Of a stretch of DNA of 64,000 nt, positions 63,966-64,000 are shown in pieces. A program made the position numbers and the translations under genes. The DNA comes from an uncultured Pseudomonadales bacterium. GTDB taxonomy: Bacteria; Pseudomonadota; Gammaproteobacteria; Pseudomonadales; Azotimanducaceae. The notes under the pieces were generated by a model. It did no database searches and had not been told where the DNA came from. It was given only the letters and a program-made list of their open reading frames with translations. Positions within the stretch are counted from its first letter, which is position 1. Each line of letters starts with the position of its first letter. The DNA lies in the NCBI GenBank assembly GCA_937775265.1, contig CALKBV010000007.1, forward strand, positions 124,001 through 188,000, in the 5' to 3' direction.

Positions 63966-64000
63966 CAACCACCTGCAATGACATCAATAGCCCACTTTGA

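Overview
This window looks like chromosomal DNA from a Gram-negative, aerobic, heterotrophic gammaproteobacterium, quite possibly marine, although the exact lineage cannot be read from the sequence. The pointers are an RpoH-type heat-shock sigma factor, a three-part Cus copper/silver efflux system with an outer-membrane channel, a BtuB-type vitamin B12 receptor behind a cobalamin riboswitch, FeoAB with a Fur-like box, and many short-chain dehydrogenases (SDRs), crotonases, acyl-CoA enzymes and amidohydrolases. No rRNA, tRNA, CRISPR array, insertion sequence or prophage was seen.

Layout. 0-5 kb: the start of an unknown gene at the left edge, rpoH with its terminator, a repeat-rich spacer, a Rieske oxygenase-like protein with its two domains in swapped order, an ATPase remnant, an MTH1-like Nudix hydrolase and gloB. 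5-14 kb, all on the minus strand: a SulP transporter, a dienelactone hydrolase, a carboxymuconolactone decarboxylase-family protein with an in-frame TGA, a small Met/Cys-rich exported protein, then cusC, cusB and a frameshifted cusA. 14-26 kb: riboswitch and btuB, a PhyH dioxygenase, a dienoyl-CoA isomerase, an amino-acid permease, a CHK-like kinase, and a feoA-feoB-sensor-antiporter run. 26-34 kb: a long minus-strand series of SDRs, DsbA-like isomerases, a DJ-1 protein, an acyl-CoA dehydrogenase, a kinase-DUF6285 fusion and hydrolases. 34-45 kb: an amidohydrolase/EthD operon, small enzymes, a 23-bp tandem repeat, metY, an LLM/SDR pair with a divergent ArsR regulator, a second Na/Ca exchanger and a thiolase. 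45-57 kb: an SDR-GH3-esterase operon, then a seven-gene plus-strand run (PTPS-like, SDR, YhhQ-like transporter, DUF924, TTC38-like, crotonase, Wzm-like permease), and a crotonase/glyoxalase pair. 57-64 kb: two small unknown genes with a D-aminoacylase-like amidohydrolase, an epoxide hydrolase-like protein and a FAD oxidoreductase, then a hotdog-fold protein and ilvD.

The most notable item is the decarboxylase-family gene at 11210-11761. A TGA interrupts one continuous frame exactly where the second cysteine of a CxxC redox motif is expected, and a hairpin with a GGU-containing loop lies just downstream, as expected for a bacterial SECIS element. It is a strong selenoprotein candidate. Second is the Rieske protein, whose mononuclear-iron motif precedes rather than follows its Rieske cluster. 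Three otherwise intact genes (cusA, ilvD and a small ferredoxin) each carry what looks like one extra base. That pattern may be sequencing error and should be resolved before any of them is called a pseudogene. It cannot explain the in-frame TGA.
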